Below, in pieces: positions 1-7,390 of a stretch of DNA of 9,622 nt. Each line of letters starts with the position of its first letter. The first letter of the stretch is position 1. The position numbers and the translations under genes were made by a program. The DNA comes from Planctomycetaceae bacterium (lineage in GTDB: Bacteria > Planctomycetota > Planctomycetia > Pirellulales > Pirellulaceae). The notes beneath the pieces are model-generated. The model was not told the origin of the DNA. It searched no databases and saw only the letters and a program-made list of their open reading frames with translations. Where the stretch lies: NCBI GenBank assembly GCA_002862265.1, contig PKCQ01000596.1, positions 1-9,622 of the forward strand, read 5' to 3'.

Positions 1-69
1 TATTGAAATAACCTGTGCAGCATCTCATCTCGTTGCATAGCTTGGCTCCGCTGCTCAGAGATTCTTGGA

Positions 70-1575
70 CTAGGTGTCCCACTCCTTAGCTCGCTCCAAG
101 GCTTTCTGCCAACCGGCTCGGAGCTCGTTAATCTGCGTTTTCGATTTCTCGGGTACAAAAGTGCGCTCTACTCGCCATTGGCTTTCAAGTTCGGCCGTGT
201 TTTTCCAAACGCCCACCGCCAAGCCTGCCAGATAACCAGCGCCCAGCGCGGTGGCCTCAAAGACTTTAGGACGGACAACCGGCACACCGAGAATGTCAGC
301 TTGAAACTGCATCAGCAAATCATTTGTCGCCGCTCCACCATCGACGCGAAGCGACTTGATACGAATCCCGGAGTCGCCTCGCATAGCGTCCAGCACATCC
401 GCTGTTTGGTATGCAATTGACTCTAGGGCTGCCCGAGCTAGATGGGCTCCGGTTGCGCCTCGTGTGATTCCTGCGATCGTACCGCGAGCGTAGGGATCCC
501 AGTGCGGAGCTCCAAGTCCAGCGAAGGCAGGAACAATGTACACGCCGCCGTTGTCGGAGACTTGGGCAGCAAGTTTTTCCACGTCGGATGCTTTTTTGAT
601 GATCTTCAATCCGTCTCGCAGCCACTGGACCACCGCTCCTGCGATGAAAATACTGCCTTCCAGAGCATAAGTCGACTTGTTGCCGATTTGCCAACTCGTG
701 GTGGTCAGCAAATTGTTTTCGCTCGGACGCAACTTGCTGCCGGTGTTCATCAGCATGAAACAGCCGGTGCCATAAGTGTTCTTCACCATTCCAGGCTTCG
801 TGCACATTTGGCCAAACAAGGCTGCGTGCTGATCTCCAGCGATTCCAGCTATTGGAATGGCGGCACCGAATATCTTCTTCTCCGTCTCGCCGTAAACTTC
901 GCTCGAGGAACAGATTTCGGGCAGAACCGCATCCGGGACCTTCAAAGCTTTGCCGAGTTCTCGATCCCAGTCGCCGGTTGCCAAGTCGCAGAGCATCGTC
1001 CTGGACGCATTGGTCAAATCCGTCTTGTGCTCTGCTCCAGCCGAGGACTTGCCACCGGTCAATTTCCAGAGAAGCCAGCTGTCAACGGTGCCAAAGGCCA
1101 GTTGACCTCGTTTGGCAAGTGCTCTGGCTCCATTAACGTTGTCGAGAATCCATGCTAGCTTTGTGCCGGAAAAGTACGCGTCGATGACCAAGCCGGTTTT
1201 TGAAGTAATAGCCTCAGCAGAATTGCTTTTTTTCAGACGATCGCACATGTTCGCAGTGCGCCGATCTTGCCAGACTATCGCGTTGTGAATTGGCTCACCT
1301 GTTTCGCGATTCCAGAGGACGGTGGTCTCGCGTTGATTGGTAATTCCAATTGCGGCAATGTCTGCCGCTTTCAATTTCGCCTTGCGAAGAGCGGACTTGG
1401 CCACCGCAAACTGGCTCTTCCAGATCTCATCTGGATCGTGCTCCACCCAGCCGGGCTGAGGGAAAAACTGCGTGAATTCCTTTTGAGCGACGGAGACGAT
1501 GCTACCATCACCCGCGATGACCAAGGCACGCGAGCTTGTCGTGCCTTGGTCTAGAGCCAGAATGAAGTCGGACAT
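70..1575 (-). CDS. glpK: Glycerol kinase
   Basis: Cytoplasmic ATP:glycerol 3-phosphotransferase of the FGGY sugar-kinase family, making sn-glycerol 3-phosphate for glycolysis and lipid synthesis. The 501-residue length matches the family (about 500). The N-terminal phosphate loop DQGTTSSR is at residues 9-16, NQRETTVLWNR at 80-90, DAYFSGTKL at 132-140, the catalytic-base motif GIAGDQHAALFGQ at 244-256 (Asp248), NTYGTGCFML at 266-275 and the C-terminal nucleotide motif RVDGGAATNDLLMQFQADI at 410-428. By alignment with the E. coli enzyme, the glycerol ligands are Arg82, Glu83, Tyr134 and Asp248. The loop before Asp248 reads KKIFGAAIP: the position of the E. coli fructose-1,6-bisphosphate contact Arg236 is Ala, and the position of the HPr-phosphorylated His of Gram-positive enzymes is Lys, so neither classic control seems to apply. 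The ATG lies 2 bases after the stop of the upstream gene without an obvious Shine-Dalgarno sequence, suggesting translational coupling. No glpF, glpD or glpR is seen nearby. Confidence 0.97.
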   Translation of the reverse strand: MSDFILALDQGTTSSRALVIAGDGSIVSVAQKEFTQFFPQPGWVEHDPDEIWKSQFAVAKSALRKAKLKAADIAAIGITNQRETTVLWNRETGEPIHNAIVWQDRRTANMCDRLKKSNSAEAITSKTGLVIDAYFSGTKLAWILDNVNGARALAKRGQLAFGTVDSWLLWKLTGGKSSAGAEHKTDLTNASRTMLCDLATGDWDRELGKALKVPDAVLPEICSSSEVYGETEKKIFGAAIPIAGIAGDQHAALFGQMCTKPGMVKNTYGTGCFMLMNTGSKLRPSENNLLTTTSWQIGNKSTYALEGSIFIAGAVVQWLRDGLKIIKKASDVEKLAAQVSDNGGVYIVPAFAGLGAPHWDPYARGTIAGITRGATGAHLARAALESIAYQTADVLDAMRGDSGIRIKSLRVDGGAATNDLLMQFQADILGVPVVRPKVFEATALGAGYLAGLAVGVWKNTAELESQWRVERTFVPEKSKTQINELRAGWQKALERAKEWDT

Positions 1576-1577
1576 TT

Positions 1578-2177
1578 TCAGGTGCCTTTTTTGACCTTGA
1601 GTCCCTTCAACATCTTTTGGAATCCTTTCACTTGCTTCTCCAGAAGATCGGCAGGTCCCGTCATCTTCACGAAGTACTGTCCATCCTTCTTCGTGACGAT
1701 GATCGCGCCGAGCATCCGGTAGTCTGCTCGTTCGACCACTTTACCGGGAGCAAAGGGGCCACCGCCCATGCGATCCGAAAAGGTACCAGGAATATCAACC
1801 CAGTGCACCGTGTTCCCGTCGACTTCAAACTTCTCGACCTTCGAAGCTTCCTTGGTTGATGAACCGTCGGCCTGTTTGAACTGTCCGTACCAGCGATCAA
1901 TGTTGGCTTCGATGCTGCCGCCCGCACCCATCAAAGTGACGCGTGCTGTTGGATCGCCCTTCTTGGCATCCGCTGGTGCCGCGAACTCGTAGTTCAAAAT
2001 GCGGGAACGAGGCTGCACCTTCTTCCACGCAGCTGGTGCTTCGAGGACGATATTTTCGGAACGACCGAGTTTGATCGTCGTCCCCTTTCCTTCGCTCTCC
2101 TTTTCTTCCTTGGCCGCCGCGATGGACGCAAACAAAAAACAAGGGACAGTGAGTAGCAGTGCGATAGATTTGGACAC
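1578..2177 (-). CDS. Secreted protein of unknown function, upstream of glpK
   Basis: I do not recognise a named family. The 199-residue product starts with a clear Sec signal peptide: Lys3, a hydrophobic core at residues 5-20 (IALLLTVPCFLFASIA) and a probable cleavage site after the Ala run near residue 22. It is then charged (KEEKESEG). No lipobox Cys is placed correctly, so it is probably a soluble periplasmic or exported protein. The mature part looks like one compact beta-rich domain: SENIVLEAPAAWKK (40-53), an extended segment with GAGGSIEANIDRWYGQF (84-100), VHWVDIPGTFSD (124-135) and a Lys-rich end. The start is GTG, supported by GGAG at 2188-2185 seven bases upstream; this is the first gene of the unit and glpK follows 2 bases after its stop. 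A role in glycerol use is possible only by association. The existence of the gene is well supported by signal peptide, ribosome site and tight spacing. Confidence 0.82.
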   Translation of the reverse strand: MSKSIALLLTVPCFLFASIAAAKEEKESEGKGTTIKLGRSENIVLEAPAAWKKVQPRSRILNYEFAAPADAKKGDPTARVTLMGAGGSIEANIDRWYGQFKQADGSSTKEASKVEKFEVDGNTVHWVDIPGTFSDRMGGGPFAPGKVVERADYRMLGAIIVTKKDGQYFVKMTGPADLLEKQVKGFQKMLKGLKVKKGT

Positions 2178-2540
2178 CTATATTCTCCGTTGCATAATTT
2201 CAAAGTAACGTTTGAGACCACGAGCATTCTAAACTGCCATTACCGTTGCGACGAGTCGCTGAGCATAAATAGCAGGCCCAAGCAAAGTTTCACGTTGGAA
2301 GTCCTTCGCATTTTAGCCGCATTGGCGTTAGCCACCTTTGCGAGCAGGAGTATCATTACGTTACAGGCAGGCTCAACCGAGGAAGCGCCGGCCTCCAGCT
2401 ATTGCAATTGGCTCCCGATTGAAAATTTGATTTGCCAAGGAAACGATGGCAATTTCCGAGGTATGGCTTCCTTCCAAATTCCGTGAACTCGGAGCTCGGG
2501 TAATTCGCTGCAGCAACCAAACTCAAAGAATTAGAGGGAG
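2178..2540. other. Intergenic leader of the secreted-protein/glpK unit
   Basis: No supported gene is present. The part next to 2177 must carry the leader and presumably the promoter of the minus-strand unit; the Shine-Dalgarno sequence GGAG lies at 2188-2185. I could not pick a convincing -35/-10 pair. A plus-strand open frame at 2190-2486 begins with TTG, has no ribosome site and resembles no protein I know, so I do not call it. Confidence 0.5.
2185..2188 (-). promoter_or_regulatory. Shine-Dalgarno sequence of the secreted-protein gene
   Basis: GGAG on the minus strand, seven bases before the GTG at 2177. It supports the use of GTG, since no ATG is available at a comparable position in this frame. 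Confidence 0.65.
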
Positions 2541-3169
2541 ATGGAATGGGCAGATCTGTTACCTCATCGCGAATTCTGCCTGATTCTATTCAGGTATGAC
2601 GGGGACAATCCAGTCTATACGCCTTCGGTTCGGCTAACCGTTGATGAAATGGCGAAGTAATTGAAAGGGTAAGTCTTGGAGATCATTCTTCCGAGGCGGT
2701 GCAGGCTGTTACTTCGATTTATGGGCTACACCGCTGAGCTTTACTTGCGGAAAGGCAGGTGCAACAGAAGTTAGGCTGGAATGCTTGGGCCCACTTTCAC
2801 CGTGAATTCTTTCGCTGGTACGAGTTCGTAGCGATCGTCGAAAACACTGCGCAGATGTTTGATCTTGAGGAGGTAAAGACTTATTGATTGTTAATCAACT
2901 TTTTAAGCGTTTCTAATGTTGTCTCGATCAAGCAGATCAATGAATGGACAAACCAACGCTTCGAGCAACTAGGGCTATTCTCAGAACGTGACGTGCGTCA
3001 TCAGAAACACTGGATAACTTGAATCAGTGAATTCTTCTCGCGAGTCAGATGGGAGTATGCTGCCGAAAATGGCTGGATGTAAAATGGCGAGGGCTACTCG
3101 ATGCGCGATAAATTCTGCAACTTGGATTTTGCCGAAATTCGAAAATTCATCTGCTGTTACAACGAGTGA
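2541..3169 (+). pseudogene. Possible decayed coding sequence (weak)
   Basis: No intact gene is present, but the plus strand reads like broken protein sequence. ATG at 2541 opens a 39-codon frame ending with TAA at 2658; it contains DGDNPVYTPSVRLTVDEMA. A shift of frame near 2650 leads into a second frame that continues to 3169 and is broken only by TGA at 2735, 2885 and 3020, TAA at 3080 and TGA at 3167. The pieces between the stops have protein-like composition, for example WNAWAHFHREFFRWYEF, INEWTNQRFEQLGLFSERD and MRDKFCNLDFAEIRKF. Four internal stops in about 170 codons is fewer than the roughly eight expected by chance, but not strikingly so. I cannot name the ancestral family. Chance remains a real alternative. 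Confidence 0.27.
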
Positions 3170-3606
3170 GGCGGCAGGTAGTGCCGGCGCTTTGCGACCA
3201 GTAGACCACTGGGTATCAAGGCCACGAATTCTACAGCGTTATGCAACCTACTAACTATGCCATCATTTGTCGCCAAAAGACCGCATTGGATTGGTGTTGG
3301 TGATTTTCGAGAAGCGGGGCATACTGGACGCAGCGTAACGGATTGCGCTAGCTCAGCCCCCAATTTTTATTCGCACTGACAAGTTTCCCCCAACTGCATT
3401 GGGAGCGACTTCACTCTTGCGAGGTGATTTGGCTTGAGAATGGATGGATCCCAACGACACGGCGAAGCCGGTCCTGGCAACAGATTGAGAACCTGTTCAT
3501 AATCGTTTCTGACAATGAATGCGATTCCTCCAATGAGTCGAGCTTTCCTGGTTGAAAGCTAACTCTGGAGAAACAGTCCTTTTCTTTGCTGACCTAGCTA
3601 GCCAAT
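3170..3606. other. Intergenic region upstream of dnaG
   Basis: No supported gene. A plus-strand frame is open from 3182 to 3379 without a ribosome site, and a 68-codon minus-strand frame (3157-3363) overlaps it; neither resembles a known protein. Nearer dnaG there is an imperfect dyad, AACAG at 3479-3483 and CTGTT at 3493-3497, with GAAC-CT-GTTC at 3489-3498 nested inside it. The dnaG promoter should lie in this stretch, but I see no convincing -35/-10 pair. Confidence 0.45.
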
Positions 3607-3610
3607 GGAG
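3607..3610 (+). promoter_or_regulatory. Shine-Dalgarno sequence that decides the dnaG start
   Basis: GGAG at 3607-3610 lies five bases before GTG at 3616. It overlaps the in-frame GTG at 3610, so that earlier codon cannot use it. This favours 3616 as the true start of dnaG. Confidence 0.6.
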
Positions 3611-3615
3611 TGCTT

Positions 3616-5532
3616 GTGTCGTTCAGTTTTGATGTAGATACCAAAGAGCAGGTCCGTGCGGCAACGGACATTGTCGATTTAATCGGCAGTCGATACGAGC
3701 TGCGCAGGCAAGGACGTAATTATGCAACTCTTTGTCCTTGGCACACCGACACGCGGCCAAGTCTTCAGATAGATCCCAACCGCCAAACTTGGAAATGTTG
3801 GGTATGCGACATTGGTGGAGACGTCTTCAATTTCTTGATGCAAGATGAAGGGCTCAATTTTCCTGAAGCGCTTCGCAAGCTTGCCGAGCGCGCCGGGATT
3901 ACGCTCAAGTCAAAAGGAAAATACGGTGGCAAACGCTCCCCAGGCTCCTCTTCTCGCCAAGACATCAAAGCCGAGATTTATCGCGCACTGCAGTTTGCTG
4001 ATAAGTTGTATCAAGATTTTCTCCAGTCCGATGACGGTGAGAAAGCACGTGAGTATTTGGCGGACCGTCAAATAACACCTGCTTCCATCAAGCAGTTCGG
4101 TATTGGCTTCGCACCAGACAGCTGGTCTGCGATTCAAGACGCCGCGCGACAGGAAAAAATAACGCCATTTATTCTTGAAGCTTCGGGGTTGGCAAAGAAA
4201 CGAGACCGCGGAGGACACTACGACTTTTTCCGCAACCGCGTTATGTTCCCAGTGCGTGATCGCGAGTCGCGTCCAATCGCCTTTGGTGGACGAGTCCTGC
4301 CGAACTCCGAGGAACGAGCCAAGTATTTGAACTCCTCCGAGTCGCGTGTCTTCCAAAAACACCAGACTCTATATGGCTTCGACGTTGCAGGGAAACCAAG
4401 CCGCTTGGCCAAGCAAGCGATCATTGTTGAGGGCTACACCGACGTCATTATCGCCCATCAATGTGGCCTGGATACATCCATGGCGGTGCTGGGAACAGCA
4501 CTCACACAACAACATCTCAAAGTCCTTCAACGCAATCAGGTCGAGCAAGTCATACTGCTGCTAGACGGAGACGCAGCCGGGCAAAAGCGTAGTGACGACG
4601 TCTTAGAATTATTCCTGCATGCTCAGATGGACGTGCGAGTCTTGACTCTGCCTGAGGGCCAGGATCCGGCCGACTTTTTGTTAGCCAACGGTGCTGATGC
4701 ATTGCACGATCGGATCCGCAAATCTGGCGATGCCTTAGAGTTCAAGCTGCAGAGGGTCAGCAGCGGATTTGACCCCTTAGTCGATACGCACCGCGCGAAC
4801 CAAGCCGTCGAAGAGATGCTCTCCCTATTGGCCAAAGTTCCACAGAGCGGACTAATTGAAAACAGTGCTTTTCGCCTGAGGCAGGATCAGGTGCTTGCTC
4901 GATTGGCTCGCAAGTTTTCGATTCCAGAAGCCAACTTGCGCGAGAGGTTGTCGGGTCTTCGGAAACGCAATGAGCGATTTCAACGGCGAAAGGCCGATGA
5001 GGATGAGCAGAGCCAAGCGTTGATGCGCCCGGGGGACCTGTCGCCATTTGAACGTGAGCTGTTGGAGTTGATTATCTTGGCACCGCAAGTTGCCCCAATC
5101 GCACTGGAAAGAGTGCAATCGGGCTGGCTTGAGTGCGCAGCGGCTCGTGCCATGCTGGCTGCCTACCAGCAGCTTGAGTTTGCCGGCGAGTCGCTTGAGT
5201 TTGAAAGCGTACTGGTCGCTCTTGAAGATCCTTCGCTCAAAAGTTTGCTTGTCACTCTCCATGAACAAGCGCAAGCCAAACTCGGATACACCAAGGTGTC
5301 TGCCGAGGATCGGTTGCGGGTGCTGACCCATCGCATGGGGGAACGACAAGACGCAGTGCGAAGGTTACAACTTGAAACGGAGTTACAGAAATCCAATCTT
5401 TCGGAGACGGAAGAAATGGGCGTCCTCGAAGACGTCATACGCCAAGCCCGATTGCGACAAGGACTCGTAGGAGACCCAGGGGATGAAGAGGATACGATGC
5501 CTCCGCCAACCCCGCCTGAAGATCCCGCGTAG
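3616..5532 (+). CDS. dnaG: DNA primase
   Basis: Synthesises RNA primers at the replication fork in partnership with the DnaB helicase. Numbering from GTG 3616 (638 residues; bacterial DnaG is about 580-650). The N-terminal CHC2 zinc finger has Cys40, His43, Cys61 and Cys64 (CPWH...CWVC), followed by DIGGDVFNFLM. The catalytic-core signature RVMFPVRDRESRPIAFGGRV is at about 208-227, then KYLNSSES. The TOPRIM domain carries IVEGYTDVI with Glu272 and LLLDGDAAGQ with Asp317 and Asp319, the metal-binding acids. From about 430 to 615 lies a helical C-terminal region expected to bind DnaB, and the protein ends in an acidic Pro-rich tail (DEEDTMPPPTPPEDPA). Another GTG at 3610 would add two residues but overlaps the ribosome site. 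The gene lies 166-172 bases upstream of rpoD on the same strand, the core of the rpsU-dnaG-rpoD arrangement; rpsU is absent. All key residues are intact. Confidence 0.98.
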   Translation: MSFSFDVDTKEQVRAATDIVDLIGSRYELRRQGRNYATLCPWHTDTRPSLQIDPNRQTWKCWVCDIGGDVFNFLMQDEGLNFPEALRKLAERAGITLKSKGKYGGKRSPGSSSRQDIKAEIYRALQFADKLYQDFLQSDDGEKAREYLADRQITPASIKQFGIGFAPDSWSAIQDAARQEKITPFILEASGLAKKRDRGGHYDFFRNRVMFPVRDRESRPIAFGGRVLPNSEERAKYLNSSESRVFQKHQTLYGFDVAGKPSRLAKQAIIVEGYTDVIIAHQCGLDTSMAVLGTALTQQHLKVLQRNQVEQVILLLDGDAAGQKRSDDVLELFLHAQMDVRVLTLPEGQDPADFLLANGADALHDRIRKSGDALEFKLQRVSSGFDPLVDTHRANQAVEEMLSLLAKVPQSGLIENSAFRLRQDQVLARLARKFSIPEANLRERLSGLRKRNERFQRRKADEDEQSQALMRPGDLSPFERELLELIILAPQVAPIALERVQSGWLECAAARAMLAAYQQLEFAGESLEFESVLVALEDPSLKSLLVTLHEQAQAKLGYTKVSAEDRLRVLTHRMGERQDAVRRLQLETELQKSNLSETEEMGVLEDVIRQARLRQGLVGDPGDEEDTMPPPTPPEDPA

Positions 5533-5627
5533 TTCGCGAGTGAGTTGCCTACCACTGAGCAATCACCGCTAGGCTAACGGCTTGGCAAAATAGTCCCATC
5601 AACGGAGTGTGGGGCTCTGAACAATTT

Positions 5628-5633
5628 TACAAT
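5628..5633 (+). promoter_or_regulatory. Possible -10 element for an rpoD-proximal promoter
   Basis: TACAAT in the dnaG-rpoD gap is one base from the sigma-70 consensus TATAAT and lies about 70 bases before the rpoD start. No recognisable -35 is found 16-18 bases upstream, so this is only a hint that rpoD has its own promoter besides reading from dnaG. No terminator hairpin is evident in the gap (5533-5690). Confidence 0.2.
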
Positions 5634-5690
5634 CGGATTCCACGATCCGCCGACTGATTCCCGCAAGACTCAGCCGGAGGATCTTAGCAA

Positions 5691-5696
5691 AAGGAG
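5691..5696 (+). promoter_or_regulatory. Shine-Dalgarno sequence of rpoD
   Basis: AAGGAG is followed by two bases and GTG (5699), then six bases further by a second in-frame GTG (5705). The eight-base spacing to 5705 is usual, the two-base spacing to 5699 is too short, so 5705 is preferred. Confidence 0.6.
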
Positions 5697-5704
5697 TTGT
5701 GAAA

Positions 5705-7390
5705 GTGGAACTGCTAGATCTAGACCTGCGTACCCTCATTGCTACTGGACGTGATCAGGGCTTCTTGACTTATGAACAAGTCGGCGCCTACCTGCCGGAC
5801 GAGGATACCAGCAGCGAAAAGCTAGATAATCTGTTGAACGCCCTCGACAAAAAGGGAATTCCGCTTGTAGACAAAGCGCCTGAAGGAAAGCGTACGTCTG
5901 ATACTTTCAACTTGGAAATGGAATCCAAGTCTGAAGATGAGATGGTGCTGGGAGACGAAGCTGAAACTGAAACGGAAGACGAAAACTTCGAGCCCTCCGT
6001 CGAGCTACCCAAGTTGAGCGATGATCCGATTCGTCTGTACCTTAGCCAGATGTCGGAGATTCCACTGTTCAGTCGCGATGAAGAAATTGCGTTAGCCAAG
6101 AAGATCGAGATTACACGAAAACGCTTCCGTCGCTGCCTGCTCGGTAATGCCTACGCCTTGCGACAGACCGTGCAGATTCTCTCACGTGTTCACAGTGGCG
6201 AACTGCCTTTTGATCGCACTATCAAAGTATCGTTGACAGAACGACTGACGAAGGAACAAGTCACGGCACGAATGCCGCATAACTTGACCACCCTCAAGGC
6301 CTTGATGGTGAAAAAACGAGCGATTTTCATGCAAATCGTGCGCAAAAGTACTTCCACCGTCGAGCGGCGTGAACTGGGTAAGATTTACCAACGTCTGCGC
6401 GAGAAGTGTGTCATGCTAGCAGAAGAGTTGAGCCTCCGTTCGCGGCGCGTCATCCCGAACATGAAGCAGTTGGAGGAGATGGCCGATCGCATGGAAGCAC
6501 TGAAGGTGCGGATCGACATCATGAGCCAAAATCCTTTGCAAGCCGGTGAGTGTGAGCGGCTGCAGCGCGAGTTTCGTAAGCTGATTTTGCATACTGAAGA
6601 ATCACCACGCTCATTGCGGAATCGCTGCGTTTCGTTCCGCAAGCACCATAACGACTTTGAGTCCGTCAAACGGGAGCTTTCTCAAGGCAACCTGCGATTG
6701 GTTGTTTCCATCGCCAAGAAATATCGGAATCGCGGCATGAGTTTCTTGGATCTAATCCAAGAAGGGAATACGGGACTGATGCGAGCGGTGGATAAATATG
6801 AGTATCGTCGCGGCTTCAAATTCTCGACCTACGCGACTTGGTGGATTCGCCAAGCGATTACACGTGCCATTGCTGATCAAGCTCGTACTATTCGTATCCC
6901 AGTGCACATGATTGACGTGCTGAGCCGGCTGCGAAATATCCAGAAGCAACTGACTCAGTCCTTGAAACGCGAGCCATCCACCGAGGAAATTGCAGCTCAA
7001 ACGGATCTGCCGGTCGAAGAAGTTCGTCGGGTCATGGATATTGGACGCCATCCAACCAGCTTGGATCGTCCAGTTGGCGAAGGTGAAGACAACTCTTTCG
7101 GTGAGTTTATCGAAGACAACGATCACGGTAATCCGATTCGTAACGCAAGTAACGGTTTGCTTCGCGACAAGATCGATACCTTGCTTAAGTCGCTAACTTA
7201 TCGCGAACGCGAAATCATTCGACTGCGATACGGTTTGGTGGACGGTTATTCCTACACCTTGGAAGAAGTTGGTCGGATATTCAAAGTCACACGAGAACGT
7301 GTGCGTCAGATTGAGGCTAAAGCCGTATCCAAGATGCAAAATCCTGTTCGGGCCCAGCATCTTTCGGGCTATCTCAAGCCAGCCGCCTAA
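5705..7390 (+). CDS. rpoD: RNA polymerase primary sigma factor (sigma-70, RpoD)
   Basis: Housekeeping sigma factor that directs RNA polymerase to -10/-35 promoters. Numbering from GTG 5705 (561 residues; 5699 would add two). Region 1.1 lies at about 1-57, followed by a very acidic linker (about 75-103). Region 1.2 (DDPIRLYLSQMSEIPLFSRDEE) is at about 106-127. A non-conserved region of some 180 residues runs to about 320. Regions 2.1-2.4 cover about 326-402 and include LRLVVSIAKKYRNRGMSFLD, QEGNTGLMRAVDKYEYRRG and the promoter-melting TYATWWIRQAITRAIADQ. Region 3 spans about 403-470. Region 4.2 has the helix-turn-helix TLEEVGRIFKVTRERVRQIE with the -35 contacts Arg530, Glu531, Arg534 and Gln535. 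The presence of region 1.1 and a complete 2.4/4.2 marks a primary rather than alternative sigma. In region 4.2, the positions of E. coli Arg596 and Arg599 are Ser542 and Gln545. A strong terminator follows the stop by about 45 bases. Confidence 0.97.
   Translation: MELLDLDLRTLIATGRDQGFLTYEQVGAYLPDEDTSSEKLDNLLNALDKKGIPLVDKAPEGKRTSDTFNLEMESKSEDEMVLGDEAETETEDENFEPSVELPKLSDDPIRLYLSQMSEIPLFSRDEEIALAKKIEITRKRFRRCLLGNAYALRQTVQILSRVHSGELPFDRTIKVSLTERLTKEQVTARMPHNLTTLKALMVKKRAIFMQIVRKSTSTVERRELGKIYQRLREKCVMLAEELSLRSRRVIPNMKQLEEMADRMEALKVRIDIMSQNPLQAGECERLQREFRKLILHTEESPRSLRNRCVSFRKHHNDFESVKRELSQGNLRLVVSIAKKYRNRGMSFLDLIQEGNTGLMRAVDKYEYRRGFKFSTYATWWIRQAITRAIADQARTIRIPVHMIDVLSRLRNIQKQLTQSLKREPSTEEIAAQTDLPVEEVRRVMDIGRHPTSLDRPVGEGEDNSFGEFIEDNDHGNPIRNASNGLLRDKIDTLLKSLTYREREIIRLRYGLVDGYSYTLEEVGRIFKVTRERVRQIEAKAVSKMQNPVRAQHLSGYLKPAA

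Noticed and set aside
1..69. Terminator after glpK
   Set aside because: No clear hairpin plus T-run in the 69 bases available; the next gene lies outside the window.
442..1158. 238-codon plus-strand open frame opposite glpK
   Set aside because: It is antisense to a well-conserved gene, has no ribosome site and its translation resembles no protein; it reflects codon bias of glpK.
2190..2486. 98-codon plus-strand frame starting with TTG
   Set aside because: No ribosome site, no recognisable domain, and it begins within the leader of the divergent gene.
2735..3022. Recoding of TGA (selenocysteine or tryptophan) as an explanation for the interrupted frame
   Set aside because: TAA at 3080 also interrupts the frame, the upstream part needs a frameshift, and no selenocysteine-insertion hairpin is evident; decay or chance is simpler. 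All confirmed genes here use TGA or other stops normally, glpK's neighbour among them.
3479..3498. LexA-type operator upstream of dnaG
   Set aside because: GAAC and GTTC are present but with a two-base centre rather than the four of the Gram-positive type, and AACAG/CTGTT faces opposite to the E. coli box; it does not match either known consensus.
2178..3606. tRNA, tmRNA, RNase P or SRP RNA in the long gap
   Set aside because: I looked for the T-loop consensus and other conserved RNA signatures on both strands and found none.
5163..5555. 130-codon minus-strand open frame opposite the 3' end of dnaG
   Set aside because: Ser-rich shadow translation over a conserved gene, without a ribosome site.
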